Shown here one piece after another: positions 1-9,581 of a stretch of 64,000 nucleotides of DNA (position 1 is the first letter of the stretch; each line of letters opens with the position of its first letter). Under the pieces are notes generated by a model. The model saw only the letters and a program-made list of their open reading frames with translations. It searched no databases and had not been told where the DNA came from. The DNA is taken from assembly GCF_000331735.1 (NCBI RefSeq), contig NC_020126.1, forward strand, positions 5,164,501 to 5,228,500. Direction: 5' to 3'. Source of the stretch: Myxococcus stipitatus DSM 14675. Lineage in GTDB: Bacteria > Myxococcota > Myxococcia > Myxococcales > Myxococcaceae. The translations under genes were made by a program, and so were the position numbers.

Positions 1-433
1 GGCCGGGCGACAGGTCCCGCTCCAGCGTGAGCTGGACCTGGTGTCCGACTACCTGGAGCTCGAGCGCGTGCGGCTGGGGGCACGGCTGCGTTGCGCGCTC
101 GACGTCCAGCCGGGCCTCGAGCGGATCGCCGTGCCTCCCTTCTCGGTGCAGACGCTGGTGGAGAACGCCGTGAAGTACGCCGTGGCCCAGCGGCGCGAGG
201 GCGGCGAGGTCCAGGTGACTGTATTCGCGGATGCCCACCACCTGCGCATCGAGGTGCGCGACGACGGCCCCGGCATCTCAGGGGCTCCGCCACCAGGGCA
301 CGGGCTCGACATGCTGACGCGGCGGCTGGCGTCCTCCTTCGGGCCGGACGAGGCGGGCTTGTCCATTTCGAGCGGCGAGGGCGGCGCCGGCGCTTGCGTG
401 AGGGTGTGGCTGCCGCGGACGGACGCCACATGA
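1..433 (+). CDS. LytS/YehU-type sensor histidine kinase, 3' part only
   Basis: C-terminal end of a histidine kinase whose start lies before the window; the frame is open from base 2. The ATP-binding half is visible: an N-box (VENAVKYAV), a G1 box (DDGPGIS) and a GHGLD motif near the end. Upstream of these is the ELDLVSDYLELERVRLG segment typical of the His_kinase/LytS family, which autophosphorylates on a histidine in a DPHFLFN box; that box lies outside the window. The stop overlaps the ATG of the next gene (ATGA), so kinase and regulator are probably translationally coupled and form one two-component system. The signal sensed cannot be judged because the N-terminal input region is missing. 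Confidence 0.88.
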   Translation, partial: AGRQVPLQRELDLVSDYLELERVRLGARLRCALDVQPGLERIAVPPFSVQTLVENAVKYAVAQRREGGEVQVTVFADAHHLRIEVRDDGPGISGAPPPGHGLDMLTRRLASSFGPDEAGLSISSGEGGAGACVRVWLPRTDAT

Positions 434-1215
434 GCGCGCCGAGGCTCCTTCGCGCCGTGCTGGTGGATGACGAACCGCTGGCCCTGCGGCGCCTTGCCCG
501 CATGCTCGAGGACACGGGGCGTGTGACGGTGGTCGCCACGTTCACCGACCCGGTGGAGGCCCTGGAGTCCCTGCGCACCGCGCCGCCGGATGCGCTCTTC
601 GTGGATGTGTCGATGCCGGGACTCGATGGCTTCGCGCTGGTGGAGGCCCTCGCCATGCCGCCGCCCGTGGTGTTCACCACGGCCTTCGACACGTTCGCGC
701 TGCGCGCCTTCGAGGTGAGCTCCGTGGACTACCTGCTCAAGCCCGTGGACACGCGAGGTCTCCTCCGTGCGCTGGACAAGCTGGAGCGAATGCACCCCGA
801 GCTCGCGCAGGAGCGCCTACGCGCGCTGAAGGTGGCGCTCCAGCCCCCCGCGCCGCTGACTCGGCTGACGTCGAGGACAGGCACCCGTGTGCACGTGGTG
901 GAGCTCGAGGACGTCACACACCTCTACGCCGAGGACCGGCTCGTCTACGCGGTGCGTGCCGGGCACGCCGATGTGGTGGACATCTCGCTCGCGGAGCTGG
1001 AGCGCCGGCTCGACCCGTCGCGCTGGCTGCGCATCCACCGCGCCACGCTCGTCCGGCTCGGGGCGGTCACGATGGTTCAGGGCGGGTACGGCGACGCCCG
1101 TGCGCACTTGAAGGACGGGACGGTGCTCCCCGTTGCTCGCGACCGTCTGCGCGAGCTGCGAGAGCGGTTGGGTGGCGCGGCGATGGCGCGGAGTCCTCCG
1201 GGCCGTCGCTCATAG
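430..1215 (+). CDS. LytTR-family DNA-binding response regulator
   Basis: 261 aa. The N-terminal receiver domain (about 8-125) has the acidic pair D13/D14, phospho-acceptor D59 (LFVDVSMPG), T83/T84 and K104 (YLLKP). The C-terminal LytTR domain (about 150-255) carries the family hallmarks LYAEDRLVY, a WLRIHRATLV-type segment and a closing basic helix. LytTR domains bind direct repeats in promoters. The ATG overlaps the kinase stop, so the pair is one operon. 147 bp separate its stop from the convergent esterase-like gene; nothing notable is seen there. The target genes are unknown. Confidence 0.9.
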   Translation: MSAPRLLRAVLVDDEPLALRRLARMLEDTGRVTVVATFTDPVEALESLRTAPPDALFVDVSMPGLDGFALVEALAMPPPVVFTTAFDTFALRAFEVSSVDYLLKPVDTRGLLRALDKLERMHPELAQERLRALKVALQPPAPLTRLTSRTGTRVHVVELEDVTHLYAEDRLVYAVRAGHADVVDISLAELERRLDPSRWLRIHRATLVRLGAVTMVQGGYGDARAHLKDGTVLPVARDRLRELRERLGGAAMARSPPGRRS

Positions 1216-1362
1216 GTGCCCGGCAGGTCGACAGGTCGGGCCGGCACGCGGGAGGAGCCGAAGACCGCGAGGAGCGCGCGGTATCGCACGAATCCCCTCG
1301 AGGACGTCGCCGCGGAACGACCCGGGCGCGCCGTTCATGCGCGCGCCCGGAGGCGGAGGACC

Positions 1363-2541
1363 TCAGGGCTTGCGCTGCGCGAGCAGCCAATCCCAGACGT
1401 TCGGGTCCTTGAAGACGATGTCTCCGATGGCCTGGTCACCCGGGTTGCGGATCGTGAAGAGCACGGGGCGCGAGGGCGCCGCGCCACTCGGGTCCACGGC
1501 TGTCTGGCCGCTGACCCACTGCCAGCCACCCGTCGCGGGACGGAAGAAGGCGGTCTGGTTCTCCAAGGGGGCGGTGTAGTCGGCCAGCACGCCGCGGGTT
1601 GATCCCATGGCAGTGCCGAACTGGTCGAACCAGGAGGCCGTCGCCTCGTATCGATAGGCCGTGTCATCCTTGCCATGGATGGCCCACACGGGGAGCCCCG
1701 CGTTCATCATCCCATCCGAGATGCTTTGGGCTCCGGCCCACGACCTCGGGCCCGCAGCGAGGATGGCCGCGAGCCTGTTGGGGAAGACTGCAGCGAAGTT
1801 GATGGCGCCACCACCCCCCAGGCCCAGACCCGCGATGTAGGTCCGGTGGGGGTCGACCTTGTACGTCGCCTGGAGTTGGCTGACGAAGGGGCCCAGGTAG
1901 TGCTGGGCCTCGAACTGGTTCCATTCGCCGTGGAGGGATGTCTGCGGCGCGATGAGCACGAAGGGGTAGTCCTTCCCTTCCTGGTCGATGTAGCGGAACG
2001 GGCCCTCCCGCCGGACGCGCTCGAGTTCCTCCGGCCCTCCGTCCCCTTTGTGTTCCGTGCCATGGAGGAAGAACACCACCGGCCAGTTCGTGCCCACCGA
2101 GTAGCCGGCGGGAAGGTAGACCACGTAGCCGTAGTTCCCCGGCGAGGGGGAGGTCTTGTGGACCTCCGTCACGGTGCCTCGTCCCGGCGGGGCCGCATGC
2201 ACCCTCACGTAGGTCCTGGCTGATCGACGGGCTCCGCCGTCGTCCGTCACGGTGAGTTGGAAGATGTACGCGCCCTGCACGAGGCCGGAGAGCGTTGTCG
2301 TCAGTGAGGAGGCATTCGTGAGCGTGGCGGTGTTGGGGCCCAGCGTCTGTATCCACTGACTCGAGACAATCGTTCCGTCGGAGTCGCTCGCCGTGCCGCT
2401 CAGCGTCGTCCGCGAGGTGGGCAGCACCAGATTCTGGACCTGACCCGCGGAGACGACGGGCGGGGTGTTCGCGACCGCGCTGCCTGCCCACAGCGCGACC
2501 AGCAGGAGGGGGCGAAGTTTCTTCCACGACTGTGGATTCAT
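1363..2541 (-). CDS. Secreted PKD-like plus alpha/beta-hydrolase (esterase) protein, catalytically degenerate
   Basis: 392 aa. A signal peptide (1-25, ending SAVA) is followed by a PKD-like beta-sandwich (about 26-115) and an alpha/beta-hydrolase domain of the predicted peptidase/PHB-depolymerase-like esterase group (about 120-390; FFLHGTEHKGDG, FVLIAPQT, VWAIHGKDD, VWDWLLAQR). The nucleophile elbow normally reads GLSxGG. Here it reads GLGLGG, with Gly240 (codon at 1822-1824) in place of the serine; GGC is one base from AGC. The usual late catalytic histidine (GH...) also appears replaced (PGDQAIGD). The fold is well supported, but hydrolase activity is not; a binding or pseudoenzyme role is inferred. 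The start is ATG 2541, with AAGGAAA upstream. Confidence 0.85.
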   Translation of the reverse strand: MNPQSWKKLRPLLLVALWAGSAVANTPPVVSAGQVQNLVLPTSRTTLSGTASDSDGTIVSSQWIQTLGPNTATLTNASSLTTTLSGLVQGAYIFQLTVTDDGGARRSARTYVRVHAAPPGRGTVTEVHKTSPSPGNYGYVVYLPAGYSVGTNWPVVFFLHGTEHKGDGGPEELERVRREGPFRYIDQEGKDYPFVLIAPQTSLHGEWNQFEAQHYLGPFVSQLQATYKVDPHRTYIAGLGLGGGGAINFAAVFPNRLAAILAAGPRSWAGAQSISDGMMNAGLPVWAIHGKDDTAYRYEATASWFDQFGTAMGSTRGVLADYTAPLENQTAFFRPATGGWQWVSGQTAVDPSGAAPSRPVLFTIRNPGDQAIGDIVFKDPNVWDWLLAQRKP

Positions 2542-2675
2542 GGGGCGTTTCCTTGGGGGTGGGGGCCAACGACTGGCAGTAACGAACCCACCACGGGAAT
2601 CGCTTTATGTCTGGTATTTCCGGGAGCCCGCACACCCAGCGGGCCCCCGCGCATGCCCGGACAGGGGCCTCTCGC

Positions 2676-3029
2676 TCAGTTTGTTTTCAATCCAAACTGC
2701 TTGGCCCACACTCCTGGGAGGCACACCCCGCCACCACAGTCCATCGCACCCGGAGGGCACTGGATTCTGGGGTCGCTGATGCAAACGTCGGTCTTGTTCG
2801 GACAGACGTCTCCGAAGAAGTTGCCGCAGGGCTTGGGGTTCGCAAGACAGACACCGACGCCGCCCTTGATTTCTTTTTCACCCACACAGATTGCGCTCTG
2901 GGGGCACTGCTTGTTGGAGGCGCCGCCGCAGCGCTTGGGCGTGGCGGCGGCCGGCTTGGGCTGGAGCTTGGGCTGGGGCGCCGCCGCGGTGAAGGCCGTG
3001 AAGGCAATGAGGAAGAGGGTCGCTTTCAT
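2676..3029 (-). CDS. Small cysteine-rich secreted protein
   Basis: 117 aa from ATG 3029, chosen because it starts directly with a signal peptide (MKATLFLIAFTAFTAAA) and follows an AAGGAGAC ribosome site. The mature part has a short Pro/Lys linker and then ten cysteines in repeating spacings (C-x5-C-x4-C ... GVC; C-x7-C-x5-C ... C-x6-C-x4-C), which suggests disulfide-bonded small modules. No family is recognised with confidence. It sits between a secreted esterase-like protein and a secreted lipoprotein peptidase on the same strand, so an envelope or extracellular role is likely. The function is unknown. Confidence 0.75.
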   Translation of the reverse strand: MKATLFLIAFTAFTAAAPQPKLQPKPAAATPKRCGGASNKQCPQSAICVGEKEIKGGVGVCLANPKPCGNFFGDVCPNKTDVCISDPRIQCPPGAMDCGGGVCLPGVWAKQFGLKTN

Positions 3030-3089
3030 TCCTGTCAGTCTCCTTGCAAGGGATGAGAGCTCGGAGACTACCCGGCGACCCATTCCATT

Positions 3090-5891
3090 TCAGCGAGGGC
3101 GCTTGCTCTCCTGGAACGTCACCTCGAGCGGCACTTCCTTGCCGTCTCGCAGCACCGTCGCCTGCACCGTCTCACCGGGCTTGGAGGCGTTGAGGACGAA
3201 CATCAGGTCCTCGACGCCGCCGATGGCGTGCTTGCCCAGCCGCACGAGGATATCGCCTCGCAGCATTCCCGCCTTGTCCGCCGCGCCCCCCGCGCGCACG
3301 CCCGCCAGGAGCATGCCCTTCTGCCCCGCCGGGAGGCCCGCGTAGTCCGGCACCGTGCCCAGCGACGCGTTGAAGCTGCGCATGTCGCCGCGCGGCGCGG
3401 GGGAGGGGACGTTGCGGTACGTCAGCGTCGTCGCCCCATCCAATCCCAAGGTCACCGCCGACACGACGCGCGCCACCTGCGCCGTCCCCACCGCGTTGAG
3501 CCGCGCCACCGTGTCCGAAGGCTTGTGGTAGTCCGAGTGCGTCCCCGTGAAGAAGTGCAGCACCGGCACGCCCGCCGCGTAGAACGGCGAGTGGTCGCTG
3601 GGGCCATAGCCATCTCCACTCGGGTTGCACGTGACGCGCGCCTCGCCACAGGCGCGGGCCAGCAGCGGCCCCCACTCGCCAGCGGACTCCGCGCCCAGCA
3701 CGGAGAGCCCGCTCGCGCGCAGCCGTCCCACCATGTCCAGGTTCAGCATCGCGGTGACCTGCTTCATCGCCGCATCGCCCCGCTGACGCGTGAAGTGCGT
3801 GGAGCCCAGCAGGCCCGTCTCCTCACCCGAGAAGGCCACGAAGAGCACATCCCGCTTCAGCTCCCCCTGGCGCTCCTTCAGCGCCCGCGCGATCTCCAGC
3901 AGCGCCGCCACACCGGAGGCATTGTCATCCGCCCCCACGTGCGGCTCGTGCCGGTCCGGCGTCAGCGAGGACCGTCCACCGAACCCCAGGTGGTCATAGT
4001 GCGCGCCCACCACCACCGTCCCCGGCAGCTTGCCCTCTCCGGCCTCCAGCACCGCCGCGACGTTGAACGCCGGCCGCTGCTCGGTCTCGAGCTTCACCAC
4101 GACCTGCGCCTCGACGCGCTTGCCCGCGACGAGCGTCGGCATCAGGGGCTCCATCGCCGCGCGCTTCACCACCACCACCGGGATGCCCGCGTCGCCAGGA
4201 CCTTCGGGCGACAGCGAGGGCAGGGTGGCCTCGGGCGGCATCTGCCACTCCTTGGGCGCGGGCGTCGGCGCCTGCGGCCAGTCCACCACGATGAGCGCCT
4301 TCGCGCCGCGCTGCGCGGCCTGCCACGCCTTGTACCGGAGGTCTCCGAAGCGCCGCTGCTTGTCCGTGTCTCCGAACTCCGCGCTGTCCGGAACGAAGCG
4401 GCGCACCACCACGACCTTCCCCTTCACCTTCAGCTTCGCGTAGTCGTCCACCTCGAGTGACGGCTCCGAGATGCCATAGTTCGCGAAGACCAGCTGCCCC
4501 TGGGCCTGTCCCTGGCTGGAGAACCCCAGCACCGTGAAGGCGTCACCCGCGAGCACCGTCTTCCCCAGACGCACCTGCGTCCCCGCCGCGGGCCGCACCG
4601 CCGTCGTCACCGGGAACGCCTGGCGATAGGCCCCCGCGTCTCCCGCGGGCTTCAGCCCCAGCTCCATGAACCGCGCCTCCACGAACGCGCCCGAGGCCTC
4701 CAGGCCCTCCGTGCCGATGCCCCGGCCCTCGCGACCCGGGTCCGCGAGGAACGTGACGTCCTCCCGGATGCGCTCCGGAGCGCCCTCGGCGACGCCCGGC
4801 TTCGCGTCCTCCACCCAGCGCGCGATGAACAGGTTCGTGTCGTTCTTGCCCTGCGCCGTGGCGCGGTTGCTCGAGAACGCCAGCCACTTGCCGTCCGGCG
4901 AGAACATCGGGAAGCCGTCGAAGCCCGGCGCGTGGGTGATGCGCTCCAGGTTCGAGCCATCGACGTCCACCGCCCAGATGTCGAACTCGCGGCCCTTGGG
5001 GTCACCGTGGTTCGACGAGAAGAGGATGCGCCGACCGTTGGGGTGGAAGAACGGCGCGAACGCGGCGCCATTCAGCCAGGTGATCTGCCGGGCCTCGGAG
5101 CCATCCGCGTTGGCCACATACAGCTCCAGCTTCGTGGGCCGCACGAGCCCGCGCTTGAGCAACCCCTGATAGTCGTCGAGCGCCTTGCCCGGCTGAGGCC
5201 GCGACGCACGCCAGACAATCTGCGAGCAGTCCGCGTTGAAGAACGCGCCGCCGTCATACCCGGGCGAGTGCGTGAGCCGCTTCACGTTCTTCCCGTCGCG
5301 GTCCATCCGGTACAGCTCCAGGTCCCCATCCCGAACGGACGTGAAGAGGATGGAGCCGTCCTTCGCACACACGGTGCCTTCCGCGTCGTAGCCCGGCGCG
5401 TCGGTCAGCCGCTGCACACCCGTGCCATCCGCGTTGGACTTGAAGATGTCGTAGCTGTCGTAGAGCGCCCAGACGTAGCCCATGGAGTGGTCGGGCTTGG
5501 GCGGGCACTCGGGGCCGCCCAGGTGCGTGGACGCGTAGATGACCTCCTGGTCACCCGGCAGGAAGTGCGCGCACGTCGTGGCGCCCTTGCCCGAGGAGAC
5601 CGGGTCCACCTTGGCGGCGGCGCCGCTCACGGGGTCCACCGTCATCCGGTAGATGCGGTCGCACCCCATGCCCTCGTGGCGGGCCTGGAGGGAGAGCTGC
5701 TTGCCGTCGAAGGACCAGTAGGCCTCGGCGTTCTCGCCGCCGAACGTCATCTGCCGCAGGTCCGCCAGCCGGACTTCCTCCGGGAGCGCGGGGACCTGCG
5801 GAGACGTGGAGGTCGCTCCCGTGTCTGCGGGCGGGAGCGTGGGGGTGGCGCAGGACGTCAGCGCCAGGACTGAGAGGAGGGCTCGCTTCAT
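3090..5891 (-). CDS. Lipoprotein M28-family aminopeptidase with beta-propeller and PDZ domains
   Basis: 933 aa. ATG 5891 is chosen because the lipoprotein signal follows directly (MKRALLSVLALTSC, lipobox Cys14). Order: a TolB/WD40-like propeller (about 40-375, repeated SPDGKWLAFSSN-type blades), a PA-like insert (about 440-600), an M28 zinc peptidase (about 615-830) and a C-terminal PDZ (about 845-930). M28 metal and catalytic motifs are present: H631-Y-D633-H, GADDNASG, FSGEETGLLG, NLDMVG and GTHSDYHKPSD. It probably trims N-terminal residues from peptides at the outer membrane or cell surface, with the propeller and PDZ aiding substrate capture. All expected catalytic motifs are intact. The propeller-M28-PDZ fusion is large but plausible for myxobacteria. 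Confidence 0.92.
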   Translation of the reverse strand: MKRALLSVLALTSCATPTLPPADTGATSTSPQVPALPEEVRLADLRQMTFGGENAEAYWSFDGKQLSLQARHEGMGCDRIYRMTVDPVSGAAAKVDPVSSGKGATTCAHFLPGDQEVIYASTHLGGPECPPKPDHSMGYVWALYDSYDIFKSNADGTGVQRLTDAPGYDAEGTVCAKDGSILFTSVRDGDLELYRMDRDGKNVKRLTHSPGYDGGAFFNADCSQIVWRASRPQPGKALDDYQGLLKRGLVRPTKLELYVANADGSEARQITWLNGAAFAPFFHPNGRRILFSSNHGDPKGREFDIWAVDVDGSNLERITHAPGFDGFPMFSPDGKWLAFSSNRATAQGKNDTNLFIARWVEDAKPGVAEGAPERIREDVTFLADPGREGRGIGTEGLEASGAFVEARFMELGLKPAGDAGAYRQAFPVTTAVRPAAGTQVRLGKTVLAGDAFTVLGFSSQGQAQGQLVFANYGISEPSLEVDDYAKLKVKGKVVVVRRFVPDSAEFGDTDKQRRFGDLRYKAWQAAQRGAKALIVVDWPQAPTPAPKEWQMPPEATLPSLSPEGPGDAGIPVVVVKRAAMEPLMPTLVAGKRVEAQVVVKLETEQRPAFNVAAVLEAGEGKLPGTVVVGAHYDHLGFGGRSSLTPDRHEPHVGADDNASGVAALLEIARALKERQGELKRDVLFVAFSGEETGLLGSTHFTRQRGDAAMKQVTAMLNLDMVGRLRASGLSVLGAESAGEWGPLLARACGEARVTCNPSGDGYGPSDHSPFYAAGVPVLHFFTGTHSDYHKPSDTVARLNAVGTAQVARVVSAVTLGLDGATTLTYRNVPSPAPRGDMRSFNASLGTVPDYAGLPAGQKGMLLAGVRAGGAADKAGMLRGDILVRLGKHAIGGVEDLMFVLNASKPGETVQATVLRDGKEVPLEVTFQESKRPR

Positions 5892-5955
5892 GGGGCGCGA
5901 CCATGTCAAAGGCCGCGCCCACACTCAACGTCCGGCCCTCCGCATCTTTTGCGCG

Positions 5956-8900
5956 CTATTGCAGCACGGCGAGCAGGTCCCCTCCCTGGACGGAGGCCTT
6001 CAGCGTGGTGGCCACCTCCGCGATGGTGCCCGCGCGAGGCGCGCGCACCACCGTCTCCATCTTCATCGCCTCCAGCGTGACGAGCGGCGCGCCCGCAACG
6101 ACGGTCGCCCCGGCCTTGACATGGAGGGCGATGACGGTGCCCGGCATGCTCGCGGCGACATGGTTGGGATTGGAGCGGTCCGCCTGGCGCCGCGCCTCCA
6201 CTCGGGCCGCGCGGCTGCGGTCGCGGACCTGCACCGTGCGGTTGTGTCCGTTCAGCGCGAAGTAGACGGTGCGCAGGCCATCTTCATCCGGCTCGCCGAC
6301 GGCGGACAGGCTGATGACCAGCGTCTTCCCCGGCTCCAGGTCGACCCAGATCTCCTGACCCACCTCCATGCCGTAGAAGTAGTTCGGCGTGTCGAGGATG
6401 GAGACGTCCTCGAACCGGGCCGCGTCATCCAGGTAGCCCGCCATGACGCGCGGGTAGAGCGCGCTGGAGATGGCGTCCACGCGGGAGATGGGCTGGCCCG
6501 TCTTCTTCGTCAACTCGGCGCGCAGGGCCTCCAGGTCGAGCGCGGGCATGCTCGCGGAGGGACGGCCCTCGACACGCGGCAGGCCCTTGAGCACCGCCGT
6601 GCGCAGGTCCTCCGGGAAGCCGTTCGGCGGCTGGCCCAGCTCTCCTCGGAAGTAGCCCACCACGCTGGAGGGGAAGTCCAGGCGCGGCGCCTCCGCGATG
6701 AGCTTCGCGTGCGTGAGCGTCGCGGCCTCCGCGAGCGTGGCCGCGCGCACCATCAGGTCGTTCTTCAAGAGGAAGATGGCGAAGTCGCCCACCATCTTCG
6801 ACGAAGGCGTCACCTTCGGGATGTCGCCCACCAGCACGTTGACGAGCGCGAAGGCATCCTTCACGTCGTTCCACCGGTTGAGCAGCCCCATCTCGGCGAC
6901 TTGAGGCCGGAGGTTGGAGTACTGGCCTCCGGGAATCTCGTGGTAGTAGACCTCGCTCGTCGTGCTCTTGAGGCCGCTCTCGAAGGGGGCGTAGTACTCG
7001 CGCACGTCCTCCCAGTAGTTGGCGAGCGGCTGGAGCCGCGCGTTGGCGAGCCCCGTCTCGCGCGGGTGCCCACGCAGCGCGCTCACCAGGGCGTTGAGGC
7101 TGGGCTGGCTGGTGAGGCCCGCCATGCTGCCCAGCGCCACGTCGACGATGTGCACCCCGTGCTCGATGGCCTCCAGGTAGCTGGCGATGCCGTTGCCCGC
7201 GGTGTCATGCATGTGCAGGTGGATGGGCAGCCGCGTCACCTCGCGCAGCCGGTCCATCAGCGTGGCCGCGGCGCGGGGGCGCAGGAGGCCCGCCATGTCC
7301 TTGATGCAGAGGAAGTGCGCGCCCGAGTCCTCGATGCGCTTCGCCAGGTCCGCGTAGTAGTCCAGCGTGTACTTCTTGCGCTTGGGGTTCGCGACGTCGC
7401 CCGTGTAGCAGATGGCCACCTCCGCCACCTTGCCCGTCTTGAGGACGCGGTTGATGGAGACCTCCATGCTGCCCAGGTCGTTGAGGCTGTCGAAGATGCG
7501 GAAGACATCCACGCCCGCCTCCGCCGCCTCGTCGATGAACGCCTCCACGACGTTGTTCGGGTAGCTCGTGTAGCCCACGGCGTTGGCGCCGCGCAGGAGC
7601 ATCTGGAGCAGCAGGTTGGGCGCCGCGGCCTTGAGCGCGCGCAGCCGGGCCCACGGGTCCTCGTTGAGGAAGCGGTACGCGGTGTCGAACGTCGCGCCGC
7701 CCCAGCTCTCCAGGCTGAACAGGTCCGACGCGAGATGCGCCGTCGCCGGAGCCACCCGCAGCACGTCCCGCGTGCGCATGCGCGTGGCGAGCAGCGACTG
7801 GTGCGCGTCCCGCATCGTCGTGTCCGTCAGCAGCACGCGCTTCTGCGCCAGCACCCACTCGGCCAGGCCCCGGGGGCCCTTCTCCGCGAGGATCTGCGCG
7901 GTGCCTCGGGGCGGAGTGCCCGGAGGCGCCACCGGGAGGCGGGGCTCCAGGAACTGGTTCGGCTTGAGCCGCTGGTGCTTCTTGATGGTGGGGTGGCCGT
8001 TGACGATGACCTCGGCCAGGTAGGTGAGCAGCTTGCTGGCGCGGTCCCGCCGAGGCGCCAGGTGGAACAGCTCCGGCGTCTCGTCGATGAAGCGCGTGTA
8101 CGTCTCGCCCTTCTGGAACGCAGGGTGCCGCAGCACGTTCTCCAGGAAGGGGAGGTTGGTCTTCACGCCTCGGATGCGGAACTCACGCAGCGCGCGCTGG
8201 CCCTTCATCACCGCGCCCTGGAACGTGGGCGCGTAGGCGATGACCTTCACCAGCATGGAGTCGTAGTACGGGGAGATGTGCGCGTTGGTGTAGCCGTTCG
8301 AGCCATCCAACCGGATGCCGAAGCCCGTGGCCGCGCGCCACGCGGTGATGATGCCCGCGTCCGGCATGAAGTTGTTGGACGGGTCCTCCGTGGTGACGCG
8401 CAGCTGCACCGCGTACCCGCGAGGCTGGAGGGACTCCTGCGAGGGAATGCCCACCTCCGGGGCGTTCAGCGCGTAGCCCTCCGCGATGCGGATCTGGCTC
8501 TGCACCAGGTCCACGCCGGTGACCTGCTCGGTGACGGTGTGCTCCACCTGGAGGCGCGCGTTGCACTCGATGAAGTAGAAGTGGTCGTCGGAGACCAGGA
8601 ACTCCGCGGTGCCGGCGCTGCTGTAGCCCGCCTCCCGCGCCAGCCTCACGGCCGCGTCGCAGATGGCGTGCTTGAGCGCCGGGGAGAGGTTGGGCGCGGG
8701 GGCAATCTCGATGACCTTCTGGTGGCGGCGCTGCACGGAGCAGTCGCGCTCGTGGAGGTGGACCAGGTTGCCGTGCAGGTCGCCCAGGAGCTGGACCTCG
8801 ATGTGGCGCACCTTCTCCAGGAACTTCTCCAGGAACACCGCCGAAGAACCGAACGCGCTCTGGGCCTCCGAGCGCGCCGAGGCCAGCGCCGCCTCCAGGT

Positions 8901-9459
8901 CCTTCTCCTCGCGCACCACGCGCATGCCGCGCCCGCCGCCGCCGTGGGCCGCCTTCACGAGCACGGGGCCGCCGTGCTCGGCGAAGAACTCCCGGGCCTG
9001 GGCGAGCACCCGCGTGTCGTCGCCTTCCAGCGTGGTGCCCGGCACCGTGGGCACGCCGACCTGCTTCGCGAGCTGCTTGGCGGCGACCTTGTCGCCCATG
9101 GTCCGCACCACCGCGGAGCTGGGGCCGATGAAGCGGATGCCTCGGCGCTCGCAGGCCTCGGCGAAGAGGGCGTTCTCCGAGAGGAAGCCGTAGCCCGGGT
9201 GGATGGCGTCCACTCCCGCGCGCACCGCCACGTCGAGAATCTCCTCGATGCCGAGATAGGCCTCCACGGGGCGTTTGCCGTGACCCACGCGGTAGGCTTC
9301 ATCCGCCTTGTGGCGGTGCTCGTGGGTGCGGTCCTCGTCGCTGTAGATGGCGACGGTGCGGATACCCAGCTCGTTGCAAGCGCGAAACACGCGGATGGCA
9401 ATCTCACCGCGGTTGGCGCACAGCACTTTCTGAATGGGGCGTAGGGAGGTCTGAGCCAT
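5956..9459 (-). CDS. pyc: Pyruvate carboxylase
   Basis: 1167 aa, the usual length for the single-chain enzyme. It is a biotin carboxylase (about 1-460: KVLCANRGEIAIRVFRA, HGGGGRGMR, ECNARLQVEHTVTE), then a carboxyltransferase (about 540-1000: DTTMRDAHQSLLATRMRT, LHMHDTAGNG), then a C-terminal biotin carrier with EAMKME as the biotinylation site. It converts pyruvate, bicarbonate and ATP to oxaloacetate in the cytoplasm, an anaplerotic step. ATG 9459 places the first biotin-carboxylase strand ten residues in; a TTG at 9543 would add 28 unlike residues. It is divergent from the P450 gene across about 120 bp, which must hold both promoters. Confidence 0.96.
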   Translation of the reverse strand: MAQTSLRPIQKVLCANRGEIAIRVFRACNELGIRTVAIYSDEDRTHEHRHKADEAYRVGHGKRPVEAYLGIEEILDVAVRAGVDAIHPGYGFLSENALFAEACERRGIRFIGPSSAVVRTMGDKVAAKQLAKQVGVPTVPGTTLEGDDTRVLAQAREFFAEHGGPVLVKAAHGGGGRGMRVVREEKDLEAALASARSEAQSAFGSSAVFLEKFLEKVRHIEVQLLGDLHGNLVHLHERDCSVQRRHQKVIEIAPAPNLSPALKHAICDAAVRLAREAGYSSAGTAEFLVSDDHFYFIECNARLQVEHTVTEQVTGVDLVQSQIRIAEGYALNAPEVGIPSQESLQPRGYAVQLRVTTEDPSNNFMPDAGIITAWRAATGFGIRLDGSNGYTNAHISPYYDSMLVKVIAYAPTFQGAVMKGQRALREFRIRGVKTNLPFLENVLRHPAFQKGETYTRFIDETPELFHLAPRRDRASKLLTYLAEVIVNGHPTIKKHQRLKPNQFLEPRLPVAPPGTPPRGTAQILAEKGPRGLAEWVLAQKRVLLTDTTMRDAHQSLLATRMRTRDVLRVAPATAHLASDLFSLESWGGATFDTAYRFLNEDPWARLRALKAAAPNLLLQMLLRGANAVGYTSYPNNVVEAFIDEAAEAGVDVFRIFDSLNDLGSMEVSINRVLKTGKVAEVAICYTGDVANPKRKKYTLDYYADLAKRIEDSGAHFLCIKDMAGLLRPRAAATLMDRLREVTRLPIHLHMHDTAGNGIASYLEAIEHGVHIVDVALGSMAGLTSQPSLNALVSALRGHPRETGLANARLQPLANYWEDVREYYAPFESGLKSTTSEVYYHEIPGGQYSNLRPQVAEMGLLNRWNDVKDAFALVNVLVGDIPKVTPSSKMVGDFAIFLLKNDLMVRAATLAEAATLTHAKLIAEAPRLDFPSSVVGYFRGELGQPPNGFPEDLRTAVLKGLPRVEGRPSASMPALDLEALRAELTKKTGQPISRVDAISSALYPRVMAGYLDDAARFEDVSILDTPNYFYGMEVGQEIWVDLEPGKTLVISLSAVGEPDEDGLRTVYFALNGHNRTVQVRDRSRAARVEARRQADRSNPNHVAASMPGTVIALHVKAGATVVAGAPLVTLEAMKMETVVRAPRAGTIAEVATTLKASVQGGDLLAVLQ

Positions 9460-9581
9460 GGCTTGGGACGGGGATAGGGCGCTGGAGCCTTCGAGCGCAA
9501 CGGGAGCGGGGCCGGACGTCGGATTCAGGTCAGTGCGAGGCAATCTTGACGGCGCGAGGGCGAAACGAGCAAATCGGGGTC

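Noticed and set aside
5806..9444. 1212-codon open frame antisense to pyruvate carboxylase
   Set aside because: Arg/His/Gln-rich translation with no domain; an artefact of extreme third-position GC opposite a real gene.
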